A program made the translations under genes and the position numbers. From positions 1 through 64,000 of the forward strand of contig CAZWRV010000008.1 in assembly GCA_964636325.1 (NCBI GenBank): a DNA stretch of 64,000 nucleotides, read 5' to 3'. The notes beneath the pieces were generated by a model, which saw only the letters and a program-made list of their open reading frames with translations, made no database searches and was not told the origin of the DNA. How positions within the stretch are numbered: the first letter of the stretch is position 1; the number at the start of each line of letters is the position of its first letter. This DNA comes from CAZWRV01 sp964636325. GTDB taxonomy: Bacteria > Verrucomicrobiota > Lentisphaeria > Victivallales > GWF2-50-93. Shown piece by piece: positions 1 through 11,000 of this stretch.

Positions 1-713
1 CCGACGGATGGCGTCGTCGTTCCGCCGTCCGCCGGGCTGACGGCCATCGTGAGCTGGGCATGGCTGTTGTCGTTGAAGCCTATAGTGATTTCAGAAATTT
101 TATTTTTCAGATGAAGAATTGATGCCGACTGAGGCAGCTTTTTGGGTATATTGAAAGAGAACTGGCTGTCTCCTGTTTCGACGTCCATGCAGCTTTTGCC
201 GTTCTGATAAATAAGGGAGCCCTTGTCGACCTTGCATCTGTATTTTTTTCCATTGACGGCAAACCACAAGGATGGCGTCTTGTTGCTGAAGAACTTGCCG
301 ACAAGCGAGACGGTCTGGTTTGCAGTTCCAGAAAGAGGCGACATCGAATCGATGGAAGGCGGTAAGACTGTGAGAGTTCCGACAGGGATGGCCGCAGTTT
401 TTGGAGTCTCCTTGAGGAACAATTGATAATCACCGGCTGGGATGGCGGTTTTCCATTCACATTTTACAGTGCCCGAAGGGAAAGTTTTTGTGAGAATTTT
501 CGCTTTGACTGTCTTGCCTTCTTTCAGCGGAACGCCGGAAATGTAGACGATGGGTTTTGCGCTGAAAGCATCTAAGTCGACTTCATTTGCTTTAATTTCA
601 AACTGGCTGCCGACGGTCGCTTCAAATTGTTTCCCGGCTGCCGCGAACGACGGGAAGGCGAGATGAAATAATGAGAAGGTCAATACTGCTAAAAGGAGCG
701 CTTTTGTTTCCAT
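1..713 (-). CDS. Secreted TIG/IPT-like protein, C-terminus cut by window edge
   Basis: The frame is open from the ATG at 713 to the left edge, so only the first ~237 residues are visible. The N-terminus is a signal peptide (Lys followed by LLLAVLTFSLFHLAFPSFA). The mature part resembles the N-terminal module of the protein at 14468-17101: both share a 'VGSQFEI/QGSVFQI' opening, a 'KAKILTKTFP..CEW / YVKVLTKAFP..CEW' block, and a 'PPSI..SP' TIG-like segment. It starts 17 bp after the stop of the upstream giant gene, so it is probably the last visible gene of the same operon. The function of the missing part is unknown; it may carry a cadherin-like or SUMF1-type tail as its paralogue does. A weak AAGGT lies about 10 nt before the ATG. 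Confidence 0.75.
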   Translation of the reverse strand, partial: METKALLLAVLTFSLFHLAFPSFAAAGKQFEATVGSQFEIKANEVDLDAFSAKPIVYISGVPLKEGKTVKAKILTKTFPSGTVKCEWKTAIPAGDYQLFLKETPKTAAIPVGTLTVLPPSIDSMSPLSGTANQTVSLVGKFFSNKTPSLWFAVNGKKYRCKVDKGSLIYQNGKSCMDVETGDSQFSFNIPKKLPQSASILHLKNKISEITIGFNDNSHAQLTMAVSPADGGTTTPSV

Positions 714-730
714 TCCTTAGTCTACCTTAT

Positions 731-3700
731 TTAATCCGGCTGTTCGTTGTATCCGATCATCAAATCGACGGAGAGGTCATATTCGTTGGCGCTGGAGAAT
801 CCTATCCGAATATATTCGCCGAGGTCAGGGCCGATGACCGGGATGTTGGAGTAGACAGCATCCCATGAGAGAGTGTCTTCGTTGTAGAGGAGGATGTCGC
901 AGTATTTGCCGGCGGTGTTGCGGTGGATCATGACGTTGCACCAGTCGCCGCTGGGCACATGGTGGGCGCTTGTCCGCCAGTTGCCCGCCGACGGGTCGTA
1001 GACACAGAAAAATCCGTTTTCGTCGAGCGCAAAGAAGCATCCGCCGATGTTGCACGCCTCGTTGTAGTCGTTAGGTAGCCTGACCCTTGGGAATTTGAAG
1101 GCGGTGGAAATCCACCATTCCGCGAGTCCGTTGTTCGGGATGAAGGATATGATGTAGCTTGGCGGGGTGTCTCCGACGAAAGTTACGAACTTGTCGCCGT
1201 TGTATGCCTCGGGCGGATCATAGACGACAAGTATCTCGCCGTCATATTTGGTGTCCGCCCCCCATATAGTTCCGCTCCACGGGCCAGCCGGGTAGCTTGC
1301 GTCGTTTTCGAAGCTTTCGTAATAGACTTCAACCATGACATGACCGTCGAAGAGTGCGGGGTTCATCCCTATCGGGGGTTCGGCTCCGTCCAGGACGAGG
1401 TCTCCGTCGGAGTCGGGATTGGTCGGATCCGTGCCATATTTGCTGACTTCGGCTCCGTCCTCCATCCCGTCGGTGTCGGTGTCGGGATTTATGGGGGAAG
1501 CTCCGTGGACGGTTTCCAAGGTGTTTGAGAGGCCGTCGTTGTCGTAGTCGTTGACCGGTATTTCGTAGGCGCCGACATCGTATCCGCCGCCCTGAGGACG
1601 CGGGATGTTCTGGTTGTCGTAAACTGCGAAAGTGGCGATTCCGGCGTTTTCCGCGGGGGTGCCGGGCAAGATTCTATAGTTGTTTTTTACGGGGTTTATG
1701 TAGTTTTCAGCGGAGTCGTAGTTGCCTGCGCCGGCGTGCCCGCCCTGGACATTGCTGTAAGTCACTGCGAGGGGACCGGTTCCGGTCTTTGAAATCTGGG
1801 CGGTGTTTCCGCGGACGATGCAGTCGGTGACGACGGATTCGCCGCTGCCGGACGCGAGCAGTCCCGTGCCAGTGTTGTTGACGATGGTGTTGTTGAAGGA
1901 CTTGAATGGTGCGCCCTGCATTTCGACGGCGGCGCCGCAAGAGTTGGAGCAGAAGACGGAATTGATGAGGTTGACTGCGGTGCCGTCCAAGGTGCCGGAG
2001 GGGGCCAGGATAGATCTTGAGGATATTTCGTTTCCTGTCCACAGGCAGTTCTGGAAGAGGATGAACCCGGATGACGCCACGTTGTAGCTGATGACAGGGC
2101 GGTCGTCCTTGTAGAGGCTTATCGTCAAGTCGCTTATCGCGAAGCGGGAGCCGGTGATGTCGAGCATCTGTCCTGTGTTTCCGGCGGAGCCGTCCGGAAG
2201 AGGGCCCTGGATGAAGGTGTTCGTGGAAGATGCGCCCATGATCGCGAGCGTCCTGGAAAGCTCGTAGCGGGAGAGGGCGTAAGTGCCGGACGCAAGCCTT
2301 AAGAGCGTGCCGGCGGCGGCGTTGTCGAGAGCCGTGTCGAGATACCTGTATGGCGAGCCGGGGGTTCCGTCTCCGCCGTAAGGGCCAGTGCAGCTCACAT
2401 AGACGACCGGGGGCGATGCCGGGTTCAGCGGGTTCGACTCGAGCACGAATTCGAGGAGGTTGTTCACGCCGTCGCCGTCGGTGTCGGTGTTGGCTGTCAG
2501 CCCAGAAAGAGTCGAATAGTAATAGTATTCCCACCAGTCGGCGATTCCGTCGTTGTTGGTGTCGCGGTTGATGTCGAAGGCAAACCAGTTGGTGTTGTTG
2601 CCGGAGTCGGTGGAGGCGGACGGGAGAATTGCGACATGGTAAATGTTCACCGAGTCCTGTATGTCGAGGTGGCTTGCTGTCCAAGAGGCTCCGAGTGGAT
2701 TGATGATCCATATCGAACCGGGGGTTGAGCTCCTGAGCTTGACAAGCTGCCCCGGAGCGCCTTGGAGGTTAAGGCCGCCTGCGGCGGTGATGTCGTAACG
2801 CTGGCCGGCGGCGAACGTCAGTTTCGATCCGGGCGTGATGCAGATCATCTGTGCGGCGGTGAATCCGTCATTGAAGACGATTCCGCCGGAGGAGCTGTTC
2901 TGTGCGACGAGGCTGTTGAACTGGGCTCCGCCGGCGCTGATGGACTGGGTGTCTGAGCCGTCGAGGGTCACGGTTCCGGAATCCGGGGAGAAGCTGCCGG
3001 AATTTGTCCAGTTGCCGCCCACCTTGAGGTTTCCCGAGCCGGCGGAGAAGGATTTGCCGGACGCTATCGAGAAATTGCCAAGGACGGTGATGCCGCCTGT
3101 TATTTCACTCGTCATTGAACCGGCGATGGCCAGGCTGTGGAAAACGGTGTCGGAGGAGGTTCCGGAGAGGGTTCCCGCATTGGCGGTCATGGTGAAAGCG
3201 CCGCCGGTGGAGCCCGCCATCGAGCCGTTGTTCGTGAAATCGCCGGCCACATTGACGGCGCTTGCCGTGTTGGTGTTCAGCCATTGACCGCCGTCTTCGA
3301 TGACGAATTCGCCGACATCCATTGAGGCCGCGCCTGAGACGTTGACGATTCCTCCGGAAGAGATGTTCAGAGAATAGGCTGAGAGCGACGCGGCGCCGAG
3401 GACGTTGTATTGTCCGCCGTTGGCGGCCTGGATGGTCGCGCCGGGCGCGCTTATTGCGCCGGCGGTGTGGTCGTAAACGCCGCCAGCATCAACAAGCAGG
3501 ATGCCGTTGGATATCTGCAAGGCAGCGCCGGAGTTGTTGTGGGTCAGGGTTCCCAGCACAGTCACACCATAGCCGGCCGTGAGGCCGGTGCCGGGCATGT
3601 CGAGAGTTAAAGATCTGCCCGCTTCAATCAGCAGGGTCTTGCATACCGCGCCAGATATGTTGAGACGGCAGTTTCTAGTGGAGTTATAGACGATGGTGGC

Positions 3701-6700
3701 GTCCTTGGAGGCCGTGGGGACTCCGTTTGTCCAGTTGCCGGGGACGTCCCAGTTGCTGTCCACGCCGCCGAGCCAATATGTGTCGTCGGATTCTACGACG
3801 GAAATCTCGGGATACCTTGCGTATGCCGCCAGGGTTTGCTGGAAGATGCCTGAAGCGTCCGTCAGGACAAGCCTGAACTGGTAGCTTACTCCCAGCGAGA
3901 CCGTGGCCGTGGATCTGATGCAGAAGTCCCATTCGCCGTATTGGCCGGACGGGACTGGCAGGGCGGCAGACGACGGGACGCTCTCGACGAAGTATTCGCG
4001 GACGTTGGTTCCGGTCAGCAGAGCGTTTGAAACCTGAGTGCCGTCGGGCCCGAGCCCGTCGGCATATTCCCACTTGGATGACGCCCCCAGGTTTTCCCAG
4101 CTACCAGCGGGGCCTTGCCTGTATTGCAGGGTCACCCGCGAGCCGGCCCATGCCGAGAAGAGGTTGTTCTGGACCTGCAGCCTGAGCCTGGTGACGAATC
4201 CCTGGTTCCGTCCGGCAAGAGAAGTGTTTTCAGGCGCAAGAGGGGAGGGAGTCTGAGCGCTGTTGTTCTCGAACCAGCGGAATCTAGTCTGCGTCTGGTT
4301 CCTGAAGACGATGAGGTCGTCGAACCACATGGGCGTGTTCCCATTGACATTGTCCCAGCTCCATGATCCGACGTCGAAGGAGTTGATGTCGCTGAGGGTT
4401 GCCGTGGATCCTGCCAGGGTGCCGTCAATGAAGACTTCCGTGCCGGTCGTGCTGTGCGACAGGAGCATCTGATGCCAGCCGAGCGTCCGCGGGATGCTTG
4501 TGGCGGTCTTGGCGTAGCTGCCGTTTTTGCTGCAGAACACATAGTTTGCGGCGCTTGTCGTGTTGTCGATCATAATGCCTGCGCCCTGAGTCGCCGCGGC
4601 GTTGTCTAGGAAGAGCCACTGCCGCTTCAGCGGCTGCATGTCGTCGTAGAACCATGCGCTTGCCGAGACGTTGGTGAGCGGCCCCCATCCGGGGTTGTTC
4701 CATGCGCCGATTCCTGTTCCGGCGTTGCCGCCGGAGGAGTACATGGATTTCGTCCCTCCGGTGGTGTGATTCATGGTGTTGGAGGTCGTCGCCGCCTGGG
4801 TGAGCCATGAGGCCGCGCCGCTGATCGTCCAGTTGGAGGACGGCCTGTCAGGGGGGGCCGATGCGTTGGTGCATGTCTCGAAATTTTCGTGGAAAAGCAT
4901 TTCCGGCGGCAAAGCGGGGTCGAACCAGTTGCTGTTGTCGCCGTTGTCAACGTATCCGGCCGGACTGATTGGAAGGAAGGCCGTGCCGGAGGCGTTCGAG
5001 CCTTGGACTGCGACGAACTTGCAGTCGTAGCGGCCGTTGAGGACGAGGCTCCAGGTCGTTCCGGCGCCGCCGGAGGAGGCCAGTGACACGTTGCTGTCGA
5101 ACGAAGTCCCGTTGATCCTGAAAAGGCCGCCGACAGTCTGCGTGCTGCCCTGCGCGAACACAAGTGCCTTTCCGGATGTGGTGCAGAGGAAGTTGTTGAA
5201 GCTGTTGTTTCCGGAGACAGAGGCCGTACCTGCGGTCGCGAAGTTGACCGTCGAGGTTCCGGCATTGAAAGTTCCCGTGCTGCTCCAGTTGCCGTTGACC
5301 GTCACGGTCGAGCCGTTCGCGTTGAATGTCCCTTGATTTGAGAGGTTTGTGAAGGTCAAGGCGTAGTTGCTTGCGCTTGTTGTGAAGATGGCGCCGGGCA
5401 GGATTGCGAGGGGGCCGCTGATGGTCTTGGCCGCGTTGAGTGTCACCGCATTTCCGCTTGTGTTTGCTATTATGACGCCCCCTGCCCCCGGGAATATCGC
5501 GGGGAATTCGATGCCGGTGGTCTGCGCGCCTGTTCCGGCATATCGGAGTGTCGCCGCGGCTCCATAAGCGGGCGCCGTGCCTCCGACGGCGGCGGTGCCG
5601 CCTCTGGTGAGGACTCCGTTCACAGTGGCGCCGGTGGTGGTCTTTGTCCCGCTTCCGGAGAGTATGAGGTTGTTGTATGTGACTGCGGCCAGCGTCTGGT
5701 TGCCTGCGCGGAACCATTCGACTGTTCCCGTCCCGGCGTTGAATGTCCCGCCTGTGCCGCTGACAGAGAGGCCGATTCTCAGCGTGCTTGAACCGCCGTT
5801 GAGCGTCCCCGCTGTCCGTGTCCAAGTTCCGGTGAAGGTGTGAGTCAGCCCTGTTCCCAAGTCCAAGGTTCCGCCGCTGCCGTTTATTGTGAGGCCGCCG
5901 CCGTTCACGTTTCCGAGGAAGGTGGCGGTTCCGGCGGTCTTGGTCATGGAGACCGTGCCCGTGGTCGTGAATCCGTCAATGCTCTGGGTGGCGGCGGTGC
6001 CGGCGATGGTGATGGCGGAGGAGCCCGCCGTGAATGTTCCGCCGACGATGAAATCGCCGCGGAGCGTCAAGGCATAATTTGTTCCAGTCGTGAATGTGAC
6101 TCCGGGGCTCACAAGGAGCGTGCCGTCGGTTGCGGCCGCGGCCGCGAGCGCCTTTGAACCGCCGCCGGAGAGCGTGAGATGGTTGTATGTCACTCCGGCC
6201 ACAGTCTGGTTGCCGGCGGCGAACCACTCGACGGTGCTGTTCGCTGCGGTGAAAGTCCCGCCGGTGCCGCTGACGGAGCCGCCGATCCGCAGGACGCTTG
6301 TTCCGCCGTTTAGCGTCCCCGCCGTACGTGTCCAGGCTCCGGTGAAGGTATGCGTTAGGCCGGAGCCCAGGTTGAGAGTGCCTCCGCTGCCGTTGATTGT
6401 AAGACCTCCGCCGTTCACGTTTCCAAGGAAGGTGGCGGTTCCGGCGGTCTTGGTCATGGAGACCGTGCCTGTGGTCGTGAATCCGTCAATGCTCTGGACG
6501 GCGGCGGTGCCGTTTATGGCTATGGCCGAGGCATTGGCGGTGAATGTGCCGTTGCTGACGAAGTTACCGCCGATGTTGAGGGCGAAGTTGCTTGCGCTGG
6601 TGTTTAAAGTGACGCCCGGATTGATGGTCAACGAGCCGTTCGCGAGGATTGTCGTGGCCGCAGCCTGAGTCTTTGTCCCGCCGCCGGAGAGGAGGAGGTT

Positions 6701-7864
6701 GTAGTATGAAACGCCCGCTATGGTCTGGTCGCCGGAGGCGAACCATTCCACAGTTCCGGTCGAGGCGGTGAAAGTTCCGCCTGTGCCGCTTACGGAGCCG
6801 CCGATCTGCAGGACGCTTGTTCCGCCGTTGAGCGTCCCGGCGGTGCGCGTCCAGTTGCCGGTGAATGTGTGCGTGAGGCCGGCGCCCAGGTTGAGAGTGC
6901 CTCCGCTGCCGTTGATTGTAAGTCCTCCGCCGTTCACGTTTCCGAGGAAGGTGGCGGTTCCAGCGGTCTTGGTCATCGAGACCGTGCCCGTGGTCGTGAA
7001 TCCGTCAATGCTCTGTGTGGCGGCGGTGCCGTTTATGGTTATGGCCGAGGCATTGGCGGTGAATGTGCCGTTGTTGACGAAGTTGCCGCCGATGTTGAGC
7101 GTGAAGTTGCTTGCGCTGGTGTCCAATGTGACGCCGTTGTCAATGGTCAGAGTGCCGCCGGCGAGGATCGTTGTCGCGCCTGCAAGCGTCTTGGTTCCTC
7201 CCCCGCCGAGCGTGAGATTATAATAGCTGTATGCGCCGACACTCTGGTTCCCGGAGGAATTGTAATTGACCGTTCCGGTGCTGGCGGTCAGAGCGCCTCC
7301 GGCGCCCAAGTTGCCGCCGATATGCAAAGTGCCGCCTCCTGTGAAATAAATTCTTGCCGCCGCGGCCGTTCCTGCGAAAGAGATGTTGCCTGAAACCACC
7401 GCAGTCCCCGTGCTAATGGCTATCTGGCTGTATCTGGTTGAGGTACTTCCACTCGTAATGCTGATGGATCCTGTGAAAAATTGTCCGGAACCGACATCGA
7501 TTTGTTTTGTAACATTACCTGTGGGCGCGCTTATGGTCACAGTCCCAACGCCGCTTCTGACATCCAGCACCGAGTCCGCCGCAGCGAGTACGATGCCGGA
7601 ATTAGCGTTGCCGGTAAGAATCGTCACGCTGTCGCAGTATGCTGTGTAGCTGGCCGGAACCGTGACCGTGATTCCGTTGTTCACAGTTACGGTGTCTCCC
7701 GCGACAGGAACGGATTGTCCGCCCCATGTTGCGGTATTGTCCCAGGCGCCCGTCACGCTTGCAGTCCTAGCCGCTGCCGAGGCGGCGGGCGGAGACAGCA
7801 GCATGGCTGCGAATATCGCAGGAAGCGAGATTTTAAGGGTTGTCTTGTTCATGACCATGTCCAT
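731..7864 (-). CDS. Giant secreted beta-helix/adhesin-like protein (2377 aa)
   Basis: A signal peptide (ISLPAIFAAMLLSPPAASAAA) is followed by roughly 900 residues of Gly/Thr/Asn-rich repeats ('GNVNGGGLTINGSGGTL' type) typical of parallel beta-helix or autotransporter passenger-like surfaces. Next come a LamG-like jelly-roll segment (GWHQMLLSHSTTG..VFIDG), a second repeat block, a 'DTNNDGIADWWEYYY' TSP3-type calcium motif, a DUF1565/right-handed beta-helix segment ('GDGTPGSPYRYLDTALD'), further TSP3 motifs ('DPDTDTDGMEDGAE' type), and a conserved C-terminal domain of ~190 residues. No beta-barrel translocator or LPXTG anchor is evident. It is paralogous to the next gene upstream. The start could be residue 1, 3 or 5; none has a strong SD. 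Secretion and surface exposure are inferred. Confidence 0.85.
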   Translation of the reverse strand: MDMVMNKTTLKISLPAIFAAMLLSPPAASAAARTASVTGAWDNTATWGGQSVPVAGDTVTVNNGITVTVPASYTAYCDSVTILTGNANSGIVLAAADSVLDVRSGVGTVTISAPTGNVTKQIDVGSGQFFTGSISITSGSTSTRYSQIAISTGTAVVSGNISFAGTAAAARIYFTGGGTLHIGGNLGAGGALTASTGTVNYNSSGNQSVGAYSYYNLTLGGGGTKTLAGATTILAGGTLTIDNGVTLDTSASNFTLNIGGNFVNNGTFTANASAITINGTAATQSIDGFTTTGTVSMTKTAGTATFLGNVNGGGLTINGSGGTLNLGAGLTHTFTGNWTRTAGTLNGGTSVLQIGGSVSGTGGTFTASTGTVEWFASGDQTIAGVSYYNLLLSGGGTKTQAAATTILANGSLTINPGVTLNTSASNFALNIGGNFVSNGTFTANASAIAINGTAAVQSIDGFTTTGTVSMTKTAGTATFLGNVNGGGLTINGSGGTLNLGSGLTHTFTGAWTRTAGTLNGGTSVLRIGGSVSGTGGTFTAANSTVEWFAAGNQTVAGVTYNHLTLSGGGSKALAAAAATDGTLLVSPGVTFTTGTNYALTLRGDFIVGGTFTAGSSAITIAGTAATQSIDGFTTTGTVSMTKTAGTATFLGNVNGGGLTINGSGGTLDLGTGLTHTFTGTWTRTAGTLNGGSSTLRIGLSVSGTGGTFNAGTGTVEWFRAGNQTLAAVTYNNLILSGSGTKTTTGATVNGVLTRGGTAAVGGTAPAYGAAATLRYAGTGAQTTGIEFPAIFPGAGGVIIANTSGNAVTLNAAKTISGPLAILPGAIFTTSASNYALTFTNLSNQGTFNANGSTVTVNGNWSSTGTFNAGTSTVNFATAGTASVSGNNSFNNFLCTTSGKALVFAQGSTQTVGGLFRINGTSFDSNVSLASSGGAGTTWSLVLNGRYDCKFVAVQGSNASGTAFLPISPAGYVDNGDNSNWFDPALPPEMLFHENFETCTNASAPPDRPSSNWTISGAASWLTQAATTSNTMNHTTGGTKSMYSSGGNAGTGIGAWNNPGWGPLTNVSASAWFYDDMQPLKRQWLFLDNAAATQGAGIMIDNTTSAANYVFCSKNGSYAKTATSIPRTLGWHQMLLSHSTTGTEVFIDGTLAGSTATLSDINSFDVGSWSWDNVNGNTPMWFDDLIVFRNQTQTRFRWFENNSAQTPSPLAPENTSLAGRNQGFVTRLRLQVQNNLFSAWAGSRVTLQYRQGPAGSWENLGASSKWEYADGLGPDGTQVSNALLTGTNVREYFVESVPSSAALPVPSGQYGEWDFCIRSTATVSLGVSYQFRLVLTDASGIFQQTLAAYARYPEISVVESDDTYWLGGVDSNWDVPGNWTNGVPTASKDATIVYNSTRNCRLNISGAVCKTLLIEAGRSLTLDMPGTGLTAGYGVTVLGTLTHNNSGAALQISNGILLVDAGGVYDHTAGAISAPGATIQAANGGQYNVLGAASLSAYSLNISSGGIVNVSGAASMDVGEFVIEDGGQWLNTNTASAVNVAGDFTNNGSMAGSTGGAFTMTANAGTLSGTSSDTVFHSLAIAGSMTSEITGGITVLGNFSIASGKSFSAGSGNLKVGGNWTNSGSFSPDSGTVTLDGSDTQSISAGGAQFNSLVAQNSSSGGIVFNDGFTAAQMICITPGSKLTFAAGQRYDITAAGGLNLQGAPGQLVKLRSSTPGSIWIINPLGASWTASHLDIQDSVNIYHVAILPSASTDSGNNTNWFAFDINRDTNNDGIADWWEYYYYSTLSGLTANTDTDGDGVNNLLEFVLESNPLNPASPPVVYVSCTGPYGGDGTPGSPYRYLDTALDNAAAGTLLRLASGTYALSRYELSRTLAIMGASSTNTFIQGPLPDGSAGNTGQMLDITGSRFAISDLTISLYKDDRPVISYNVASSGFILFQNCLWTGNEISSRSILAPSGTLDGTAVNLINSVFCSNSCGAAVEMQGAPFKSFNNTIVNNTGTGLLASGSGESVVTDCIVRGNTAQISKTGTGPLAVTYSNVQGGHAGAGNYDSAENYINPVKNNYRILPGTPAENAGIATFAVYDNQNIPRPQGGGYDVGAYEIPVNDYDNDGLSNTLETVHGASPINPDTDTDGMEDGAEVSKYGTDPTNPDSDGDLVLDGAEPPIGMNPALFDGHVMVEVYYESFENDASYPAGPWSGTIWGADTKYDGEILVVYDPPEAYNGDKFVTFVGDTPPSYIISFIPNNGLAEWWISTAFKFPRVRLPNDYNEACNIGGCFFALDENGFFCVYDPSAGNWRTSAHHVPSGDWCNVMIHRNTAGKYCDILLYNEDTLSWDAVYSNIPVIGPDLGEYIRIGFSSANEYDLSVDLMIGYNEQPD
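5690..7230 (-). repeat. Three near-identical coding repeats of ~510-519 bp
   Basis: Within the 2377-aa gene the block encoding 'QSIDGFTTTGTVSMTKTAG' plus 'FLGNVNGGGLTINGS' and 'TAGTLNGG' occurs three times almost unchanged at the DNA level. Equivalent bases (TTCACG) fall at 5904, 6414 and 6933, giving periods of 510 and 519 bp (170 and 173 residues). Such tandem copies can expand or contract by recombination, so repeat number may vary between strains. Confidence 0.8.
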
Positions 7865-7940
7865 TTATGCTCGCCAAGTCTTTCGGTTGCATCCGCGGCC
7901 GACATCATCGTGTAATCCCTCAGTCTTTTCCAAGGAGCGG

Positions 7941-7974
7941 TCCGCCACGACGGGGATTTCCCCCGTCGAGCGGA
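7941..7974. other. Strong stem-loop between the two giant genes
   Basis: CGACGGGG (7948-7955) pairs with CCCCGTCG (7961-7968) around a 5-nt loop. The stem is extended outward by TCCGC (7941-7945) with GCGGA (7970-7974). It lies in the 157-bp gap between the genes. No T-run follows on the minus strand, so it is more likely an mRNA-processing or stability hairpin, or a dispersed palindrome, than a full intrinsic terminator. Confidence 0.5.
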
Positions 7975-8021
7975 GGCGCAAGGGCGAGGCATTACGCCAT
8001 CGTATTCATGAACGCGGGCGC

Positions 8022-11000
8022 TCAGTATGGCTGCAGGTGATAGCCTATCATGAGGTCGACCGACACGTCATGCTCCATTGCCCCTGAAAATCCTATCCTT
8101 ATGAAATCAGCGAGGTCCGGTCCGGCAACGGGTATGTTGCTGTATACAGGATCCCAGGCAGATGTTCCGCCATTGTATATGCGGACATCGCAGTATTTCC
8201 CGGCGTGGTTGCGGCGGATCATGACATTGCACCAGGCGCCTTCAGCGATCTGCGTCGAGCTCACGCGCCAATTTCCGATCGACGGATCGTAGACGCAGAA
8301 GAAGCCGTTTTCGTCGAGGGCGAAGAAGCATCCGCCGATGTTGCATGCCTCGTTGTAGTCGGTAGGTAGCCTGACCCTGGGGAACTTGAATGCGGTGGAA
8401 ATCCACCAGTCGGCGAGGCCGTTGCGCTGGATGAACGAGATGGTGTAGCTTCTCGGAACCTGCCCTTTGAACGTGACGAACTTGGTGCCGTCATAAGCGG
8501 CGCCGGGTGTTGCGTCGTGGACGATCCTGATATCTCCGGAATATGTGGTGTTTCCGCCCCAGGCCGTCCCGCTCCATTGGCCGACGGGATAGCGCTCGTC
8601 GTCCTCGAAGCTCTCGTAGAAGACATCGACGAGGACCTGGCCGTCGAAGACTGTGGGATTCATGCCGATCGCCTTTTCGGAGCCGTCGGGGACGAGATCT
8701 CCGTCGGAATCGGACTTGGCGGGGTCGGTTCCATAGACTGCGACCTCTTCGCCGTCGCTCAGCCCGTCGCCGTCGGTGTCCGGATTGGTGGAGGATGTCC
8801 CCCTCACAATCTCCTGCGCATCGGAGAGGCCGTCGCCGTCGCCATCGTTGGCGGGTATTTCGAATGCTCCGACATCTGCGGCAGCACCCTGCGGCCGAGC
8901 GAACCAGTCGGCATCCCAGATGACTCCGGTCGTTGCGCCGGTGTTTTCATCTGCGGAGCCGGGCAGGATGCGGAAGTTCTTTGCGGCGTCTATGAAGCTG
9001 TTGGCGGCGCTGTCGAAGTTCCCTGCGCCGGCATATCCGTCCTGGACGTTGCAGTTGTTGACGGTGCGCGTACCGGACGCATTGTCAGTTATCTGGACGG
9101 TGTTGCCGCGGAGGATGTTGTTCTTGAGTGCTGCAGTCGTCGTGGTGCTGAGGACTATTCCGGTTCCGGTGTTGTTTACGACGGTGTTCTGCCCCAGCTG
9201 GGCGTTCCTGCCTGCGGCGTTGACGACGGCGGCGCATGTGTTACCGTATGCGACGACGTTGAAGATGTAGAGGTCGGAGGGGCCCGAGCTGCCTGACGGC
9301 GCAATCATCGCCTTCGTATGGGTGTTGTTTCCAGTGAATACGACGTTGTTGATGAGAGTTTCCGCGCTGGAGGTGATCGCGTAGGAAATCAATGGCTTGT
9401 CGTCCTGATAGTTCCTGACGGTGACGTCGCTCAGTCCGAACTTGTTTGTTCCGGAAACGTCGATCATCTGCCCTAAGTCCGAAGAGCCGCCGAGCGGCAC
9501 GGGGCCGTTGATGATGGTCTTGGCCGGTGACACGCCTTTGATTAAAACTTTCTTGTTGAGGCTGTAGCCGGAGAGGGTGTATGTGCCTTCCGCCAGGAGT
9601 ATTTCCTTGCCGTTGCTTGCCGCGTCGAGAGCCTGGCCGAGATACTTGTAGGGGTTGCCGACGGTTCCGTCGCCGTTGTAGGCGCCGTTGTCGTCGACGT
9701 AGATCTTCTGGGGCTGGGCCGGATTCAGCGGGCTGGTCTCGAGGATGTATTCGAAGAGGTTGATTACGCCGTCCCTGTCGGTGTCGACCGTGGCGTTGAG
9801 TCCGGTCAGTGAGCCGTAGTATGCGTATTCCCACCAGTCGGCGATGTTGTCGCCGTTGGTGTCCCTGCTGATGTCCGTGGCGAACCAGTTGGCGTTGTTG
9901 CCCGAATCGGTCGAGTTCGACGGGAGGATGGCGGTGCTGTTGATGTTGACGGAATCCTGGACGTCGAGGTAGTTCGTTGTCCAACTGCCGCCGACGGGAT
10001 TTATCAGCCAGGTGGATCCCGGGGCGGAGCTCCTGAGCCTGACGAGCTGTCCAGCGGCGCCCTGGAGGTTGAGGCCAGCTGCGGCGTTGACGGTGTAGAG
10101 CCTTGCGGCATTGAAGGTCATGAGCGAATTCGGCGTCGTGTTAGTGAAGTAGTCCGTGACGAAAGCGTCCGCGAAGGAGACGCCGCCAGCGGAGGCGTTG
10201 GCGATTGTGAGGCGGTTGAAAGCCGAGCCGCCCGCCGTTATGGTCTGAAGCGCCGAGCCATTGAGTATCACGGTTCCTCCCCCGTTCGTGAATGTTCCGC
10301 CGTTCGTCCAGTTGCCGCCCACGTAGAGGTTGCCGGAGCTTGCCGTGAAGGACTTGCCGGAGGCGATGGAGAAGTTGTTGAGAATCCTGACATCGTTGGT
10401 TATGGTGCTGGCCGTCCCGCCGGTAATATTAAGCTGGTAGAAAGTTGTCGTCGTCGAAGTTCCGCTCATGGTGCCGGATGCGTTGGAAAGCGTGAAAATG
10501 CCGCCTGTCGAGCCGAGCATCGAGCCGTTGTTGGTAAAAGTGTCTGAGACGTTGACGGCGTTGGCTGTGTTCGTGCTCTGCCACTGGGCGTTGAGGTCTA
10601 TGGTGAAATTTTGGAGGTTGAAAGTCGCCGCACCTGTGACGTTCACGAGTCCGCCGGCCGCCATTTTCAGAGTCCCTGCCGTTATAGCCGGAGCGCCTGA
10701 GACGTTGTACTGCCCGCCGTTAATTGTGCGGATTGTAGATGTTCCCGCGTCGAGCGCGCCGCCGCCGGAATGGTTGTAGCGGCCGGTGGTATCTATCAGG
10801 AGCGTACCTCCGCTGAGCGCGAGGCTGGCCGTCGCATTGCTGTGTGTAACTGTGCCGTAGACCGTTATGTCCTGTGTGACAGTCAAGCTGGTCGAAGCCG
10901 TGTCCAGGAGCAGCGCCCTGCCGGCTTGGACCAGGAGGCTTTTGCACTGTGCTCCGGAGATGTTGACGCGGCAGTCGCGGGTGGCTGAGGCCATGATGAT

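Noticed and set aside
107..460. 117-aa minus-strand frame near the left edge
   Set aside because: A different frame of the edge-cut gene 1-713, which has a signal peptide and clear similarity to a neighbour.
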